Shown piece by piece: positions 61,827 to 64,000 of a stretch of DNA of 64,000 nucleotides. The stretch is from Prorocentrum cordatum (Eukaryota > Sar > Dinophyceae > Prorocentrales > Prorocentraceae). The stretch is taken from contig CAUYUJ010003003.1 in assembly GCA_963575745.1 (NCBI GenBank), positions 233,977-297,976 on the forward strand. The letters run 5' to 3'. Every line of letters starts with the position of its first letter. Within the stretch, counting starts at the first letter, position 1. The position numbers were made by a program, and so were the translations under genes. The notes below the pieces were generated by a model. It saw nothing but the letters and a program-made list of their open reading frames with translations. It ran no database searches and was not told the DNA's origin.

Positions 61827-62009
61827 TTATAGTCAACCAGTATAATAAAGATGCGCGATGAGGATGCACGGGCCGTGGACACCCATTTCGAAGCTTTTCG
61901 GGCGGGGCGCGGCCAGCGACAGTGGCCAAGGATGGGCCGAAGCGGCAAGGATGCAAGGGTACCCTTGGGAAGGATGCCCATCCTTATTATGTGGGTTGAC
62001 TGTAGGATG
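61827..62009. mobile_element. TIR element, single copy
   Basis: TTATAGTCAACCAGTATAAT at the left is matched by ATTATGTGGGTTGACTGTAG at the right. Size (183 bp) resembles families B, D and S, but no second copy is in the window and no target repeat is clear. Confidence 0.6.
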
Positions 62010-62271
62010 CCTCTTAAAAAGGGGGATGACTTCTGAGAACCCCCGCCGCCATCTGAGAAGACCAGCTCCCTCTGCCTTCTCGCACCCCCCCCGGTGCGCC
62101 GCCGAGATTCGATCACACGGATGCAATGCGAAAATGAGGTTGTGACAGGATTGGCTCAGGGTACTTTCCAGAAGTTCCACAGCTAGCGGCCCTCGATTCT
62201 GGAGCCCATGCGGAAAAATAACCTGGATATGTTGGAACGTATCCTTATCCTGACTTCAGATTCCTCTGAAC

Positions 62272-62425
62272 TAGGGGCCTCCCAAGTGGGGTCCGATAGA
62301 TGGGGTCGGCGGGTCGCACCGCATCGCCGACGTCGGTGGTGCATCGGCGCCGACGGCGTGAAGGAAATCGGGCTCCACATCGAGCCGCATCACCGATGCC
62401 TCGGCGATGCGGCGCGATGCCCAGA
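62272..62425. mobile_element. Family A copy 6 (truncated)
   Basis: TAGGGGCCTCCCAAGTGGGG, GATGGGGTCGGCGGGTCGC and GCCTCGGCGATGCGGCGCGA; the last TIR part is missing. Confidence 0.7.
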
Positions 62426-62569
62426 ATTCCAAGGCGGATCCGGCCGTGGCCACGAGGGCGCCCCAGGAGGATCAGAGACGACCTCCCGAAAGACAACCTC
62501 GATCCCCGACCCTAGAACGTCCGAGCCTTCCAGCACGTGCACACCTCAAGCCGCACCGACTCCCTGCGA

Positions 62570-62895
62570 GCCGAGCCTCGGGGACGCACTGACCTGGGTC
62601 AGTGCAAACCCAGATCGGTCTGGCCCTGCAAAATCCTGCAAGATCCTGTGCGCTGACCCGGGTCAGTGCAACCCTGGCTCTCCGCAGGATCCCGGGGGGA
62701 AGAAAGGTGCACGTCTTGGGCCCGAAAGGTCCCGTTCGGGCCCTAGAAGGCACCTTTCGGCAGCCCCCGTTGCCCCCAAGACCAGCTCTTCATGCTGAAT
62801 GATTTCTGACAGTCCCGGGGTCCGTGGAGGGCCCCTGGACCCCCCCCCCAGAATCGAAAAACATCAGGACCCGTTTCCCTCAGGACACGTTTCCT
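62570..62895. repeat. Family T and family X second copies
   Basis: CTGACCTGGGTCAGTGCAAA and CTGACCCGGGTCAGTGCAAC (62588-62680) match the words at 18.5 kb. TTCTGACAGTCCCGGGGTCC to CCTCAGGACACG (62803-62890) matches 57.2 kb. Confidence 0.5.
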
Positions 62896-62973
62896 CCATG
62901 CCGAGGGCCCACAACAAAACGGTACCACTACCGCCAATCCCCGGACCTCTCCCAGGGTGCGTTCTGCTTAGCA

Positions 62974-63133
62974 TCAAGTCGGGCGTGTCCCCCTATAGGG
63001 GGATTTTGGGCGAAAAATGAAAAACACTCAAAAATACCCCCCATATGGGCAAAAATAATTTTAAAAATCGTCCCAAGAATATTGTTTGACTATTTTGAGA
63101 TATTCCTCCTGTAGAGGGACACGCGCGACTTAA
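62974..63133. mobile_element. Family B copy 10
   Basis: The ends are TCAAGTCGGGCGTGTCCCCC and AGGGACACGCGCGACTTAA. GCTTAGCA (62966-62973) and GCTTACCA (63134-63141) flank it, 7 of 8 equal. Confidence 0.9.
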
Positions 63134-63189
63134 GCTTACCATTTCGGAGCAAATCCAGCGGTGGCGACGAGGGCCACCCAGGAAGCCTC

Positions 63190-63310
63190 AATTAAGGGCC
63201 GCCACCCAGGAGACCCAGGAGGGCCTGGGAGACCCGCTTCCCCCGAGGAGGCCCAGGGGACCCAGGAGACCCAGGAGAGCCACGAGGAGGCCCAGGAGGA
63301 CCCAGGGCGA
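63190..63310 (+). repeat. CCCAGGAG-type minisatellite
   Basis: GGAGACCCAGGAGG and GAGGCCCAGGGG units repeat. Confidence 0.8.
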
Positions 63311-63334
63311 CGGATCCTTCTGCTGGCCTTCTGT

Positions 63335-63515
63335 TGCTCCCATCGCACTTAATGACCGCATCCCACAAGTCAGTTCGAGCACCCGGAGAAGTGTCGGAAC
63401 AGTGCCGAAGCAGTGCCGGACGAGCGTCTCCCAGGGGCCCGACGCGCGAGAAGCCTGGGACTCTCCGGCGCTGCGTCGGTGCTCGAAATCCTTCCTGGTA
63501 TGGTCCAGGCCAGAG
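63335..63515 (+). mobile_element. Family R copy 3
   Basis: CCCATCGCACTTAATGACCG, GAGCACCCGGAGAAGTGTCG, GTCTCCCAGGGGCCCGACGC and GGTGCTCGAAATCCTTCCTG in the order of copies 1 and 2. Confidence 0.75.
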
Positions 63516-63556
63516 CAGGCCGGAACACCACAATGCTGGCCCCCGTCGCCGCTGCT

Positions 63557-63750
63557 TTGGACGCCCGACATGGGTACGGGAAGTTCATGTCATGACGACC
63601 CTGGCGCTGGTTTCTGACACCGCGTGGATCGTTCAAGCTTGAATGATCGGCGGCTTTTCGATCGCCAGATCGACCCATACATAGGCCAATCCTGGGCCAC
63701 TGGCGGCGTTCAACCTTGAACGCCCGCGGCCGGGTCGCCGCGAGTCGACA
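63557..63750. repeat. Family D left-end fragment and family K copy
   Basis: TTGGACGCCCGACATGGGTA (63557) is a lone family D end. CGCTGGTTTCTGACACCGCG with GATCGTTCAAGCTTGAATG (63606-63650) belongs to family K. Confidence 0.5.
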
Positions 63751-63764
63751 CGACGCGGACCTAC

Positions 63765-63945
63765 TGTACGGAAAGAATGGGTACAGTGTCCAACAACACA
63801 TGTTGCCCCACACCCACAGGCGGCCGCTGCTGGCCAGGCGGCCTCCTGCCTCGAGGGGACACGGGCCGCGGCGGCGCGGGCAGCGAGCCCTGTTCGAAAC
63901 GAACAGGATCCGCTGTTGGACATCGTACCCGTTCTTGCCGTACCC
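63765..63945. mobile_element. Family D copy 6
   Basis: The ends are TGTACGGAAAGAATGGGTAC and GTACCCGTTCTTGCCGTACC, clear inverted repeats. AACACATGTTG and GGCCGCGGCGGCGCGGGCAG are inside. Confidence 0.85.
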
Positions 63946-63956
63946 CTTTCGTCCGT

Positions 63957-64000
63957 GCAGGAGGAGGAGGGGGAGGAGGAGGAGGAGGAGGAGGAGGAGG
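63957..64000 (+). repeat. (GGA)n tract at right edge
   Basis: GGA triplets run to the end of the window. Confidence 0.95.

Noticed and set aside
1-64000. tRNA, rRNA, U-snRNA or spliced-leader RNA genes
   Set aside because: No cloverleaf with conserved T-loop, no rRNA block and no CCATTTTGGCTCAAG-like leader was seen by eye.

Overview
This 64-kb window reads as nuclear DNA of a dinoflagellate. The sequence is GC-rich and very gene-poor. It is packed with (GGA)n/(TCC)n and other microsatellites, short inverted-repeat elements, and decayed copies of a LINE-type retroelement whose order (zinc finger, coiled coil, AP-type endonuclease, reverse transcriptase, zinc knuckle, RNase H) I recognise from dinoflagellate genomes. 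Prorocentrum-like or Suessiales-like genomes are my best comparison, but the genus cannot be fixed from the sequence. I see no rRNA, tRNA, spliced-leader RNA, CRISPR array or prokaryotic operon.

Layout. 1-5.4 kb: one decayed LINE on the minus strand (LINE1), running off the left edge and interrupted by a 197-bp palindromic element. 5.4-14.9 kb: tandem arrays, purine tracts and the first cluster of short terminal-inverted-repeat (TIR) elements, including one nested inside another (12.6-13.3 kb). 15.1-15.5 kb: the best host gene, a small secreted cysteine-rich protein on the minus strand. 16-26.7 kb: more TIR elements between long CTC/GGA and tetranucleotide tracts. 26.7-31.6 kb: three weak coding-like stretches on the minus strand plus GTGCAC-type minisatellites. 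32-40 kb: telomere-like motifs, decamer, 12-mer, 90-bp and 168-bp repeats, and GC-rich DNA without a gene I can name. 40.3-42.9 kb: a second LINE copy (LINE2, minus strand) with its reverse-transcriptase core deleted but a well-preserved RNase H. 42.9-44.3 kb: a long 78-99-bp array. 45-52 kb: hierarchical arrays (73, 343, 449 bp) built on CTTGGG-like words, separated by TA/CATA microsatellites and hairpins. 52.8-54.2 kb: a pile-up of five TIR families (D, R, E, V, A). 55-64 kb: further TIR elements and purine tracts.

The main result is a set of short non-autonomous element families, named A-E, N, R, S and V here. Many copies have matching terminal inverted repeats and are flanked by 5-9-bp direct repeats. 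Several copies sit close together, one is inserted in another, and one is inserted in the LINE1 reading frame. They look like MITEs or dinoflagellate introners. A second result is a compound unit (about 90-bp array, purine tract, conserved 55-bp module) that occurs three times, in both orientations. All functional statements come from reading translated and raw sequence by eye; no database search was run.
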